Assembly (NCBI GenBank): GCA_021464245.1
Contig: JADCRB010000025.1
Span: 2,266,193 to 2,330,192 of the forward strand
Direction of reading: 5' to 3'
From: Carallia brachiata
Lineage: Eukaryota; Streptophyta; Magnoliopsida; Malpighiales; Rhizophoraceae
Length of the DNA stretch: 64,000 nt
The notes under the pieces were generated by a model. That model made no database searches. It had not been told where the DNA came from and saw nothing but the letters and a program-made list of their open reading frames with translations. This document shows positions 11,601 through 23,474 of the stretch, in pieces (position 1 is the stretch's first letter; each line of letters starts with the position of its first letter). Position numbers and translations under genes: made by a program.

Positions 11601-13625
11601 ACTGAGCCCTTGAGAAGTTCATTCGAAGTTCTATGAAAGCTTTGTGTGGACATATTATAATTGCATACAAACATTTTCAAGGCTAATTAGCATACACCCA
11701 ACTATCTAAAAGTAAAGTGCATCTACTTTAAACAAGCTAAGGGTACTTCATGTACTATGCTCATCAAACCACCAAAAGCAATATATCCCACAATTTTCCA
11801 AGATTCCACTATATTACATCTTTCCTGCAACATCAAAAAGTGTCCACATTTCCTTTTTCCAGTTTCATCCATGTTCCGGACCCTCAGTCTTAGCAACAAA
11901 GGTTAGCAATTAACACAATCATCCAGCTTTTTCTAAAATTAGTTGAAAATTTCCAATTTCTTGGAAAAAAGAGTATCATATCATATCAGTCAATACTAAA
12001 ACTTTTGGTAGATGTCAAGTTATCCAGTCTGTAGTGACTGCAGCACAGGATCAATAAAGGGCATCAAGAAGTTACCATTTTTATTTGAAGCTGCAGAATC
12101 CTCTTGACCCCTATTCTGTAATTCTTGTTCAAGTCTGTCCAACATTTGCAATTCGTTGTATAGATCCTGCCACCCAAGAAAACTGATGTCTTTCACTTCA
12201 AAGTTGTGTTCTCTTTTCACTTAACAGAACACAGGATGACTCAATACTGTCGTCGAACATGGAAAGCAAGAAAACCTTAAGCAGGTCTTGTTATCTCATT
12301 GGAAAAAAGTGAGACAAATCTTGTTTTTCCCTCCTGTTTGGAAGGGTAAAAAAGAAGAGGAATATTAAATAAGGAGGCTGTTGAGGTGTTTGGAATGCAA
12401 GACATTCCTAGGAATGTGCTTTGTCATCTTACATTTTCGGATTTTAAATATAAATAGAACTGACCAAATTTTATTATAATAATTATAAATATATCCTTAT
12501 TTATAACCTTGCTTTATGTAGTATAATTACTTGTTACTTTAATCCAATTTTTTAGCCAATTTTATTTTAAGAACAAAAAAAAGTCCATCAATCAACTCAC
12601 ATTCACCAGTGTCAACCAGGATGCTAGGGGGATACAAAATAAGACAACAATACTCACAGCTGTATACTGGACCATGGACATTAAAAGTTCTATCACAGAT
12701 TCTGCTTCCTCCTTAATTTTTCTTTCGGAAGTAAGGTCCCTGCTGATTCTGGATATTAACCAAGAGCAGATTAGGATACAGTGTGACAATCGCACATTGT
12801 AACTTCAGCGGCAAAACCAGAGGAATTACTTATCAAAATAACGGTCCAAGTTATGCCACTGAGGATCTTTACTCTGATTTCCAAAACGAACCACTTCTCC
12901 CAGGAAAATTTTCAACTCCTCCCTGCAAACATACTTCAATAAGGACTCCAGAAGACTTATCATATAATAGAAGGAAGAAGCATAATGTTATTCAATGAAA
13001 GCCTGCCAATGGGAGCACTATCCCAAAATTCACCTCTTGTCAGCTGCAACAATTCTCAAAAGTTCATCCACATCAGTAGATATTAGATTTTGCACGCCTT
13101 CAGATGGAAAAACTACTTCTTTCAAATGTTGAATACTTCTTTTCGAAAGGGACTGCATAAGGTTAGAACCCTTAACAATCGTGTTCGCCACCTCAAAAGC
13201 TAATATTTCAAGCTCATTGCCTTTAGCTGCCACACCAGAAGAAAATCCGGTATTTGGGTTTAAATTAGTCATGCTGCTCCCAAGTGTGTCCAAGACCTCC
13301 ACTGCTTTCTCCAGTCCAACAGTACCAGCTCTGCCTAAACGTGAACTCACCTGTGAAACTTGCAGATTACAGTGCAGTGTCTCAAACCAAATTAATCACA
13401 CAATCAGGTGTGCTATAGGACGATTTTTGTGGGTTTATCTTGCGATGTCTCCAACTAGCGCATTTCCAGCAGACTATTGGTTCCGGTGCTAGTTCAAATT
13501 TCTCACAATAAAAAACATACTTATTCCTTCATGGCTTAAACTACAGATCACCTTTTTCTTTTTTTTTTTATTTATAATTTTCCAAATACTAGTTCTGGGC
13601 GTGCTTTATCTGTGCAATTGACAAA

Positions 13626-13656
<31 letters not shown>

Positions 13657-14051
13657 CATGATCACCAAACACAAACGACAGATGAAAGAGAAGAAGAAGA
13701 ACAAGAAACAACAATAAACAATACCTTGGCAGCAGTAGAGCTGCCGGTGGATCTTGATTCAAGAGATGGGTAGCGTGGAATTCCATCGTAGTTAATATCA
13801 TAATCATCAACATCATCATGAACCTTATTAGCCACTGGAAATGAAAGGGGTCCCTCTGGTTGCTTTTCCTCTTTTTCTTGCTGCAGCCCCACCAACCCAT
13901 TTGACCCCTTCACCTCCGACCCGCCGCCGCTACCACCACCACCACCACCACCGCCGCCGCCGCCGCCGCCAGTAAAAGCTTCGTTATGGTAAAGAACATG
14001 GCCGTTGCCATCGAAATCCGCATTAGAATTCTTGGAGCAAAGACCACCCAT
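8696..14051 (-). pseudogene. PSK SIMULATOR-family gene, copy 1 (frameshifted last exon)
   Basis: PSI-family protein gene (DUF3475 plus DUF668); Arabidopsis PSI genes encode nuclear growth-promoting proteins acting with phytosulfokine/brassinosteroid signalling. Exons inferred from GT-AG borders and comparison with copy 2: 14051-13725, 13350-13034, 12922-12830, 12748-12658, 12166-12076, 11535-11438, 11152-11083, 10637-10534, 9878-9762, 9520-9444, 9337-9293, 9214-8696. Exons 2-11 match copy 2 in length exactly. Exon 12 is 519 nt against 517, with a lost base near 9184 that gives a stop at 9174-9172 and a predicted 490-residue product. DUF3475 and DUF668 are kept but the conserved C-terminal tail is out of frame. 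The 3' part (8696-9019) still reads well in another frame. MGGLCS is a good N-myristoylation start with Cys5. Exon 1 has a 13-Gly run. Confidence 0.85.
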
Positions 14052-14620
14052 GATGCTTCTTTAGCTGTCTGATTAATAAACAGTTAACACAACAAGACCA
14101 ACTCACCACCGCCTAGCAAAATAGGACAAAGAAAACAGAAAGCATCTACCATCAACAACAAACACAAAAAGTCAAAACCAAGCGATTTCAAAACATATCA
14201 ATACGAAAACAATAAATGAAAACTAAAGACCCACAGACCCAGAGAAAGAAAACAGCTTTGAAGTATGGGGTCACAGACGCACAAAATAGAGAGAGAGATT
14301 GGAGAATCATACACACCGTCAGTGAGACACATCAAATAATATTTTTATGCATAATTATTTATTTAAAGAACAAGTCTTAGTATAAGGAAAAAAATTTTAT
14401 GTGACTTAGTTATCACAGGTTCATACTTGAAAATAGCCTCTCCTTGAAAAATCAAAGTACAGAGGATTACTAATAGTAATACATAAATAAATATGTAAAA
14501 GATATATGATTAATAATTTAATTTATTATATTTTTATTTATACGTGTCTACCTATATTTTCTACAGTAAAAGCTTGTCCACCAACGGAAAGTTGTCTGCG
14601 TCGACGCTTCTCAGCTGGTA
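14052..14620. other. Upstream region of PSI copy 1
   Basis: Non-coding. It matches the region upstream of PSI copy 2 (56480-56830, with a weaker match near 57310-57420), including the GA-rich stretch near 14290 and CATAATTATTTA near 14350. Presumably holds the promoter and 5' UTR, but no element can be assigned with confidence. Confidence 0.6.
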
Positions 14621-15990
14621 TTAATTTGAGAGGCTCCTGCGTTGGAGTAAACACCTTTTTCTTATAATTTTATTTACAATAATATTGAAAGACTGAGGGA
14701 AGAGAAGCGAAGAATGAACGAGGCGAGCAAAGACAGAACTTGTTCGGAAGTGTCACGAAAGGGAAGATTAGGAAATAGAAAGTCCGCACGGTAGAGCAGC
14801 AGCTATCTTAGTCGGTGCCAAATATATATACATATATATATATTTTTTAGTCTGAAACTCTCTATATCCAGTTCAATGAGTTAATTAATCTGGGCAGCTT
14901 CTACTTTGTCGTACTCATGACCGCCGATGTAGTCATTGTACGATTAGATCTACGGGTGCATTTGAACGGGATTGATGTGCGCGCACCGAATCACATCTCT
15001 TTCAATTTGGCAATTAATTTAAAATAGTGGTGATGCAATTTGTGAGCATTCCTACCTGGAAATTTCTTAGTTGTTGAACGTTGGCCCACTGCCTCTAACA
15101 TGGTTTTAAACTTAATAAGTATAAACTAAACTATCTTCAATTTCCGTAGAATTTGAAGTAAATTTATCACAATAAAGAAATGATCATGAGATAAAGTTAC
15201 GTTCATTTACAAATTTCTCTTTTTTTTCAGTAAATATAAAAAATTATTTCTTTTATTTTTTTTTTTTAACCTATCAACTTTTTGGTTTCGTTAAGTTAAT
15301 CAATAGACAAAAATTAATCTTATGGCTTTTTAACTAGGACGAGGGCGGGGGAGGGGGTTGGGATGCTTGGGGTTTTGATCATCTAGGAATTTTCGGTGAT
15401 TGGCATGAGAAATTTCTCACATTTATATATTTCTTCAAACCACGACTTTGAATTTTTTAGAGTGAAAAATCTTTAAGAATTTAATATTCTCTTTGATGGA
15501 CAAGCTATTACAATTTCTTTCGGATTGAGGGAGTTGTATGCTAGATTCATTAAATCTATGCTATTATATTCTCCGCATAGATCTTTCATTTTTTTTTAAT
15601 AGAAAAAACATACATCACTAGTATATGAGTTATTGTATATATAAGTTAAGATTGAAAGTCACCTGTTAACACTTTTATTTAACCTCTTTTATATGGAAGA
15701 CCCTCAACCCGAGCACTTTTGAATTCATATGAGTTTTTTCTACACCCAATTTCAGTGTGAACAAATTTTTAACCCATTACCGTACCACGTTTTAAATCCT
15801 TGTAAACTTTAGATGCACACATTGACAAGGAAACTTGAACTTGGACAATGAAAGAGAAAGTACAATAAATTATTACCAAATTATCACTAAAGACAGTAAT
15901 CTTCCATTATTGTTAGTAAATATAATAAGAATCTATACATGTCTTTAGCACTTGTGACTTTCCAGTGGCAGGCGATGGTATCTTTCCTAT
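14620..15990. repeat. Local duplication, copy A (uninterrupted)
   Basis: Non-coding block that recurs at 17625-23930. Shared landmarks include TTGGAGTAAA-ACCTTTTTC, GATGTGCGCGCACCGAATCA (14973; GATCAATGTGCGCGCACC at 18001), the CCTCTAACATGG site (15092) and AAATTTATCACAAT followed by GATCATG-GATAAAGTTA. Copy A has no insertions at the two points where copy B is split, so it gives the ancestral state. Confidence 0.75.
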
Positions 15991-16020
15991 TATTCTATTG
16001 ATGAATGAATATTACGTGTT

Positions 16021-16042
16021 TGTGTGTGTGTGTGTGTGTGTG
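16021..16042. repeat. (TG)n microsatellite
   Basis: About 22 bp of TG dinucleotides followed by a T-run. Confidence 0.95.
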
Positions 16043-16132
16043 TTTTTTTTTTTTTAGATATATAAAGAGACAAAATTTTGAAGTTATTTAATTAAAAAAA
16101 AAAGATATATAATGGAAAAGGCAAAGCCATTA

Positions 16133-17298
16133 TGATTAATTTTGTCTAAAATGTTTTTGTGTTTATTACTTATTATTCAAAATATTTTTTTTAAATTATA
16201 TCTAAGAAGTTATTGTTGTCAGACTAATTGCACCTAATTTTTACTTTTTTCATTAAGTTAGCATACGTGGCGAATTTTATGCTGCCACGTCAGATGCATC
16301 TCGCCACCTGTGTATGACAGGTCACTATTCTTGATGACATGACACTTAAATTAAATTTTTTAAAGATTTATTTTGTTTTGAAAAAAGTATTAAGAAATCA
16401 AAATAATTTTTCTAAATATTCTTATAACTTTCTAACAATTAAGAAAATAAAAGAAATATTCATCTTTGGCCTCCCTCTCTCTCCTCCCTCATCCTTTTCT
16501 CTCTCCTAAAAATTCATCTCTTTTTAAATATTTTTATCATTTTTTAAAGAATTTTTCTAAAATTGAATTTAATGTAAGAAAATAAAAAAAACTCTTTCTC
16601 TCCTCCCTCTGCCCTCTCTCTCCTTGCTTCTCTCTCTCTCCCCCCTTTGCCCTCTCTCTCCTCGCTTCTCTCTATCCACTGTCTGCTCTCTCTCACCTCA
16701 CTTTTCTCTCTCCTCCTCTATCCTCTCTTTCCTCGCTTCTCTCTCTCCTCCCTCTTCTCCTCTCTCTCCTCCCTCTTCCCTTTCTCTCTTCTCACCCCTC
16801 TATCTCTTTACCCCTCTCTCCTTGGTTTCTCTCACTTCTCAAATTTGCAGCTTCATCCATGGCATTCAGATCCTTGATTTGTTGATGAACCAACTTGATG
16901 GGGTTTGGAGAGGGAGCAGAGCGGAGAGAGAATAGAAGGATAAGAGAGAAAAAAGGGGAGGGAAGAGAGGGATGGATAATTTTTTTACTTTGTATTTTTT
17001 TTAATTGTTAAACAATTATAAAGATATTTAAAACAAAATTTTAATTTCTTAATACCTCTTTCAAAAAAAATTTAAATTAGGTGTCGCGTCATCAAGTATG
17101 GTGATGTGTCATACACTGGTGGCGAAATGCATCCGACGTGGTAGCCTAAAATTCGTCACATATACTAACTTAAGGGAAAAGTAAAGACTATGTGCAATTA
17201 GTCTGACGACGATAACGTTTTGGATACGATTTAAAAAGAAAAAAATATTTTGAGTAATAAGTAGACAAACGTAAAAATATTTTAAATAAAATTAATCA
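16133..17298. mobile_element. Foldback element with ~300-bp terminal inverted repeats
   Basis: The left arm (16133 to about 16450) and the reverse complement of the right arm (17298 down to about 16990) align end to end: both start TGATTAATTTT and share TCAGACTAATTGCAC, TACTTTT-C-TTAAGTTAG and TGTATGACA. The trinucleotide TTA flanks both ends (16130-16132, 17299-17301), compatible with a PIF/Harbinger-type TSD. The centre is strand-biased: CT-rich on the left (16470-16830) and GA-rich on the right (16905-16975). No transposase is present, so it is non-autonomous. The superfamily call rests only on the TTA flanks. Confidence 0.75.
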
Positions 17299-18760
17299 TT
17301 ATACAAAAGACAAAAGCAAACGTTTAAACTTTGCATCATCACCGCTGACCCTTTCTTTGAGAGTTCTCCTTCTCTGGAGGTCCATTTCCCCTCTCGTTTT
17401 CCATCGATTCTCTCTGCCATTTGTTCAGCGTAACATCCAATAGTGTTCATTCCATCTATTGCATTGTCAGGCTCACCGCTGTTACTGCTTGCTTTTTCAA
17501 AAGAAAAAGGAAAAAAAATGAGAATAACGAAAGTGTAAGTAAATATAAAAAAAAATATATTTTTATCTGTTAAAAGTTTAAAATAGTATAATGTGAGAAA
17601 AAAATTAGAACTATTTTTTTTTTTAAATAGAGTCTCTTGCATTGGAGTAAATACCTTTTTCTTATACCCTGTTTGGAAATTTTCCAAAAGAAGGGAAAGG
17701 AAAAAGAAAATTTAAAAATTTTCTATTCATTTTCTTTTCTATTTATTTTCTATCAATCCAAACAACTACGTTTTACTTTTTCTTTCACAAATTACTATTC
17801 ATTTTCTTCCTCATAACTTTCTAATCATTACTTTTTATCAATCATAATATCATCATTACTGTATTATTTTCTATTCCTTTTCTTTTTCATTCACTTTCTA
17901 ACCAAAATCTGACTTCTGCTCTATCGTACTCATTACCGTCCAATCTAGCCATTGTACAGTTAGATCTTGAGGTCAACTCTGGATGGTGCATTTGGACGGG
18001 ATCAATGTGCGCGCACCGAATCAAAACTCTTTCAATTAATCAATTAATTTGAAATGGCTTTGATGTAATTTGTTAGCATTCCTCCAAAAAAAATTTTTTA
18101 GTTGCGGAACATTGATCTACTTCCTCCAATAGGATAATTTATGTTTTACACTGTAGGAATAAGGTATGCTTACGTTTCAAACCAATGATTTTTAAAATTA
18201 ACAGAAAATACTATATGACTAATGATTGTTGGTCTTCCCTACAAAAAAAAAAACGATCGTTGGTCAACATAGGCGGATGTTGTGAAAAGATGCATATACT
18301 CTCCTTTATTAATAGAAAGAAAAAGGTTGAAACCCCACCTATTCATTTTGCATTGATCCTCCCTCTCCCTATCTTTGACCTCTCTTTGCATAGTTGAAAC
18401 GCCACTTGAATCTCTCCCTTTTTTTTTTCCTATTTTTTACTTGTTTGCACTGAATATTGTTAACGATTGTAAGTTTTTTTTGCTTTCGTTCAAATTTCTT
18501 TCCATTTTTTGGTGTGTTGGTTTTCATGGGATGTCCGGTCAATTGGTTTTCCAAATTTCTGAACCCTATATTTATTGTCTCACTAGAATGTCAAATGTTT
18601 GAAAGTTTTTGTGTTTTTTTTTTGTCTTGTACAGCTTAGATTATTAGTTTATTCATACTTTTCATCCACTTTAGCCGATTTAGGGTTTTGTGTATTAGGT
18701 GGGTACTTTATATATGTTGAATTTTTAATTGATCTTTGTTGCTGTAAATGTGTCAGGTCC

Positions 18761-21703
18761 ATGTTGATATTTGTTGTGCACTATAGAGACTGAGAAAAGA
18801 GGGATGACATTGTGGATAGGGACTTTGCAACGTATATTGACATTCTTAGGATGTGCAACGTGTTGTTCGATGTGGAAGCTTATGGATTTATAGTGAAGAC
18901 ACAATCTAGAATGCATATCAAGAATGACATGGACTTACAGAGGGCAATGGATGAAGAAAATAAACCCATCTATGATTTCTACCTCAGTGGAGATGAAAGT
19001 CAGCCGCCTTGTTTATTCAAGATTCTATATCTATATTCTGATGAAGTAGATAGTAACATTTCCAAATTTATAGACTTTGATGAATGTTTCAATAGTGGCA
19101 ATGTGGCTATAAATGTCTAAGTTGAAACTGACTCTGAGTTTATGGGTTGTTTGAGTAGTAACAATAAGCATGTCAATAGTTTTGTTCCTAGGCAGAGTCC
19201 AAGGTTAAAAATAAAAGTTAGAAAGCCAGCAGGGAAGGGTAATGGGGTTACTGATACCTAGGTGCCTATGTACCTAAGAAGACACCTTTGGGTATGCCTA
19301 AAAGTTTAGCAAAGAGAAGGTGAGATAAAGTGAAACAAATGTGTATTTCTAGAAAGTTAAACATTGATACAGCTTACACCGGGTTTAATGAGAGTCAAAA
19401 AATTCCACAACCTGCCAGTGGGTTTAAGCCCAATTGTGAGAGTCCAAAACTTTCACAAATGCCTACAACTTCAACTTCCACTTGTAAGGGGAAGAAACCT
19501 AAGCACGTTGCAAAGAAATCACAACACCAAAATACTAGAAGGTAGAGAAGTTTTGTTCCAGCTAGTTGTGTTGTTGAAAATAAAAAAAATGATATTGAAT
19601 AAACTGACTGTGAGGACCTAGATTTTAAAGTTTCAGATAAAGAATTTGATTTCATTGATTCTGATGATGATAGTTGGTTGAAAGATGTGATTGATAAAGA
19701 TAAATTACTAGAAGAAAAGTTGTCTGGGATACCTAGACCTGGGGAGGGTGGTTCTGATAATGACAGTGAGTTTTTTAAGGAGTGTGATAGTAGTGATGAG
19801 GCTAATTTAATTGCTTCTGATGGAAAATTTTCAATTGATGAGGATGTTGAACATAAGAAAGTTAAATTGAGGTAGTGTGATCCTACTTATGGGATTCATG
19901 GCATTCCTTTTAAGTATGGAGAAGGGGGTAGAGTTCAATTGTGTTTATATCAAATTTTCACAAATGTGTACAACTTTAGGGAGATTCAAGGAGATTTTGA
20001 GAGAATATGTTGTGTGGGAAGGTGTAAATTTAATGTACAAAAAAAATCAAAAGGAGTATGTGGGTGCTAGGTGTGAGAAATATGAATGTACTTTTATGTG
20101 TGGGCCTCACAAGTTGCTGGAACCCATAATTTTATGGCGAAGAAACTAACCCCCACTCATGCTTGTATGAGAGTAGACAAATCCCGAGGAGCGACTGAAA
20201 ATTGGATAACAATGATATTAGTACATTTCCTTAGGGCAGACCCTGAAATGAGCACACAACTTATGTTCCACCACTTGAAAGATCCATATGGGGTTGAACC
20301 ACATTTTATGAAAGTGTGGAGAAAAGCTTTGGACTTGATTGATGGATGTTATGAAGACTCATTCAAGAAACTTCCAAAGTGTCTTGATTTGTTGTTAGAA
20401 ACTAACTTAAGTTCTGTTATTTGCTTCAAAGCCTGCATTGATGGTTTTATAGCTGGGTGTAGACCTTTCATAGTTCTTGATGGATGTCATTTGAAGGGAC
20501 CATTCAATGGTTCTGTGTTGGTCGCTATGGTAGTGGATAGGAATAAGGATATTTTTCCCATAACCTATGCAGTTGTGGAGCAAGAATGCATTGAGAGTTA
20601 GGACTTCTTCTTGGGCTTGCTAGATGAAGCAATAGGAAGTGCATTGGATGGAAAACCACTCACCTTCATATCAGACAGACAAAAAGTAAATTTTTGGTAT
20701 CTCGTGCATTTTATAAAGACTCATTTGCTGCATTTTGATATATATACAAACATTTAATTATTGTTGTATTGATTCAATGCTAGGACATCATTAATGCAGT
20801 TGACTATGTGTTCCCAAATGACACACACAGAAAGTGTGCTAGGCATATTCATGCCAATTTCAGATCCAAATGGCCAGGTTTGGACCTCAAAGATTATTTT
20901 TGGAAGGCAGCCAAGTCCTACTCCTTTGTGAATCACTACAAGGCAATGCAATATATACAAGTGATTTCTAAAATTGAGGAGAGTGTCAAATACTTTAGAG
21001 GAATAAGAGCTTCCTAGCGGTGTAGGTGGACATTTGATGTTGATGTTGATGTTAAAAATGACCACACTACTAATAACATGATTGAATCTTTCAATAATTG
21101 GATCGGAAAAATGAGAAACAAACCCATTTTGACCTTGTTGGAGAACATTAGAGTCAAATTGATGGCAAGATTACATAAAAGGTTTGCAAAAGCAAGTCAC
21201 TGAGATAATAGAGTCACACCAGCAGTGAAAGAAAAGTTGTTAAAAGCATCAGCTGCTGCTAGGCATCTTAAGTAAGTACCTACTAGTAATGAAGAGTTCT
21301 AGGTGTTTGATGATACTAAAATATTTTGTGTCAATCTAAAACAAAGGATTTGCAGCTATCGTGTATGGTTGGTCTTGAGTATCCCATGCAAGAATGTTGC
21401 TTGTTGCATTAACTACACCAGGGGTAATTTGGAGAAGTACTGTGATGACTACTTCACAGTACAAAAGCACTTGGTTGCCTACAAACTAGTGATACATCCT
21501 ATTTATGAAGCAAACCTAGACCCTACTGAGAAAGATGAGGTCATTATGCCCCCAAAGCTGAAGAGAAAGGTTGGTAGGCCCAAGAAGAGTAGGACAAGGG
21601 AGAAAGGAGAGGATAAGCCAGTGAAGACTAAATCTGCCATTGTTAGGCGTAAGACTTGTCTCAAAACTGGACACAACTTAAGAACTTGTAAACAGGTAAA
21701 ATG
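18761..21703 (+). pseudogene. MURA-type transposase, decayed copy in MULE-2
   Basis: Homologous along its length to the transposase of MULE-1. It starts MLIFVVHYRD after a CAG|G acceptor-like site, as in MULE-1. Recognisable pieces: the acidic linker (19620-19860), MuDR domain (about 19910-20190), MULE domain with VLDGCHLKG and SDRQK (20420-20690), an intron at about 20690-20782, a CARHIHANFRSKWPGL segment, NMIESFNNWIGKM (21077-21115), a SWIM-like region (21340-21470) and a terminal Cys/His knuckle that has lost part of its pattern. Many in-frame stops and frameshifts mean it cannot make transposase. Confidence 0.9.
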
Positions 21704-22170
21704 ACTCTTTAGTGATTTGTTTGACATTTCAATTATAATTTCAATTTCAAGTTGCTGTCATATAAGTGTTTGTTTGTAGTTTGACAAGAATGGGACAACT
21801 TCAACTGTTTTTGAGTAAAGGTCAACTTCAAAAGCGGGCAATGCATCACAAACTCTGGTTGTTTTTTGCTTAATTATTGTGTATTGTTTAACTATCATGG
21901 ATTAACTAATTACACTTTGAATTATGGAAGGATAAAAAGAAGACAAGCAATGTCAGGCTATCAAACAAGGGAAAAAAATACTATTGGAAGGCAATTTCAG
22001 AAAAGTTATACTCCAAAAACATAGCCACAACCATCATAACCATCACAAACACAAGTAGGTATACCAACATACACTAAAAATAGTCATTAATTTCTTGCTG
22101 AAAAGTGCTACAATCACCAAACCATATACTACCAATGTAGAATATAAAAGGAGCATAGAAATCATTTTAA

Positions 22171-22500
22171 CTAAGTTGTTTTAGATTTTATGTTGTGTAA
22201 TTTCACAAACACTTTTTGAATATCTCCTCTCAATGCTTGGACTTCTGTTATTATAGCTATTGCTTGGTCTACATTTGATGCAATATCCATAGTTCCTCTC
22301 ATGGGTGATGCATTTTGGAATTCAGTTGATGTTGATTGATGTTCTCTTTGGTTATTCAATGGTAGACACCAATCTAAGAATTTTTTACTGCGCTCATAAT
22401 AATAGTATAGTCTATCCTTGTTCCTTTCTGATTCTGACACCTTCACAGCAACTCTTCTATGGCATGACTTGCATTGCATGTTTTTGAACGTGCATTGCAT
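22171..22500 (-). pseudogene. GRF-type zinc-finger frame inside MULE-2
   Basis: A 109-codon frame starting with CKSCHRRVAVKVSESERNKD and ending with a short helical segment (around QALRGDIQKVFVKLHNIK). The spacing of the first Cys pair, the xVSESERN-RLYY pattern and the WCLP ending resemble zf-GRF proteins (DUF with C-x-C...W). The middle cysteines appear replaced (YYYYERSKKFLDWC), so zinc binding is doubtful. A 21-bp tandem duplication (22475-22515) overlaps the start and shifts the frame. Such frames often ride in plant MULEs opposite the transposase; the role is unknown. Confidence 0.45.
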
Positions 22501-23147
22501 GTTTTTGAACCTTGGCCCTTCATAGTTAATATAATTTGAACTTGAGTGGGATGTGTTTGCTCTTTATAGGTGCAAAAAGGATCCACGAATGGTTGGAGAA
22601 ATAAAATGAGAAGAAAAAAAGAGAAAGAAGGAAAGAATAAGAAACTTGCAAATGTTTGATGAGTGAGAGAGAGAATGACAAGACCTTTGCTTGCGACCTG
22701 AATATAATAATTTTTTTGGCTTTTATAGGGTGGTAGATTGAATATAGCTGTTGGAGGCATATTTCTTTTGTCTTTTTTATTTTTCTGTCCCATTATAGGA
22801 TGCTTTAAGTAGCACAACAGTCATATTTTTGTTTGACCAAGTGTAAGGCTATTTTTGCCACTTTAGACCATTTATCATGGCATTTTTGTAATAAAAACAA
22901 ACTTTTACTAACGATAGCTTGGCGGACAGTGTTTTCTGTTATCGCATTAATAACTTACAGTTTTTTCTGTTAGTTTTAGAAATCATTGGTGTGATATGTA
23001 AATATACCTTATTTCCACTGTTTAAAATATAAATTACCCCCCTCTAACATGGTTTTAGACTCAATGAGTATGAACTAAACTATCTTTCATTTTTATAGAA
23101 TTGAAAGTAAATTTATCACAATGAGAAATGATCATGGGATAAAGTTA

Positions 23148-23474
23148 GGGATGATATTCATTTAAGTCCTAAATTTTTTTATAAATTCTTATTATTGAGT
23201 CTTGACCTTTTGACTTTTTCAATTGAGTTCTATATTTTTCAAATCCTTTACAATCGAGGCCTTCCGTCAGTTTGACCGTTAAAAACCTATTTGATCGTTA
23301 GGTCACATACTTTTTAGATCCGTTAGGTCAAATAATTTTTTAACGACCAAATTGGAGGAAGGACTCGATTGTAGAATATTTGAAACGTATAAGACTCAAT
23401 TGAAAATATTAAAGGGTTAAGGACTCAATTATAAAAAACTTATAAAAAATTAGGACTTAAATAGATGTTATCCT
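23148..23474. mobile_element. Mutator-like MITE (327 bp)
   Basis: The ends are inverted: GGGATGATATTCATTTAAGT on the left and AGGATAACATCTATTTAAGT from the right end, with the inverted pairing continuing toward the centre. It is flanked by GATAAAGTTA and GATAAAATTA (9 of 10 identical). The uninterrupted paralog near 15190 reads GATAAAGTTA once and goes straight into CGTTCA, proving an insertion. TSD length and GGG ends suggest Mutator type. Confidence 0.85.

Larger units (their letters stand above)
18132..23040 (+). mobile_element. Mutator-like element (MULE-2), decayed
   Basis: 4909-bp element with terminal inverted repeats of about 85 bp: the left starts GGATAATTTATGTTTTACAC and the right, reverse-complemented, GGGGTAATTTATATTTTAAAC. 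Both continue with AATAAGGTAT and CCAATGATTT-TAAAA. Flanking 9-mers CCTCCAATA (18123-18131) and CCTCTAACA (23041-23049) match at 7 of 9 positions. The uninterrupted paralog at 15092-15100 reads CCTCTAACA once, confirming a 9-bp target duplication. It contains a broken transposase gene on the plus strand and a GRF-type zinc-finger frame on the minus strand. Confidence 0.9.

Noticed and set aside
12740..12775. Loss of a splice acceptor before exon 4 in PSI copy 1 (TTGG in place of TTAG)
   Set aside because: The acceptor that fits the family and the phase is ATATCCAG|AATC, present in both copies.
16624..16935. Ser/Leu/Pro-rich frames
   Set aside because: Produced by the CT-rich low-complexity core of the foldback element.
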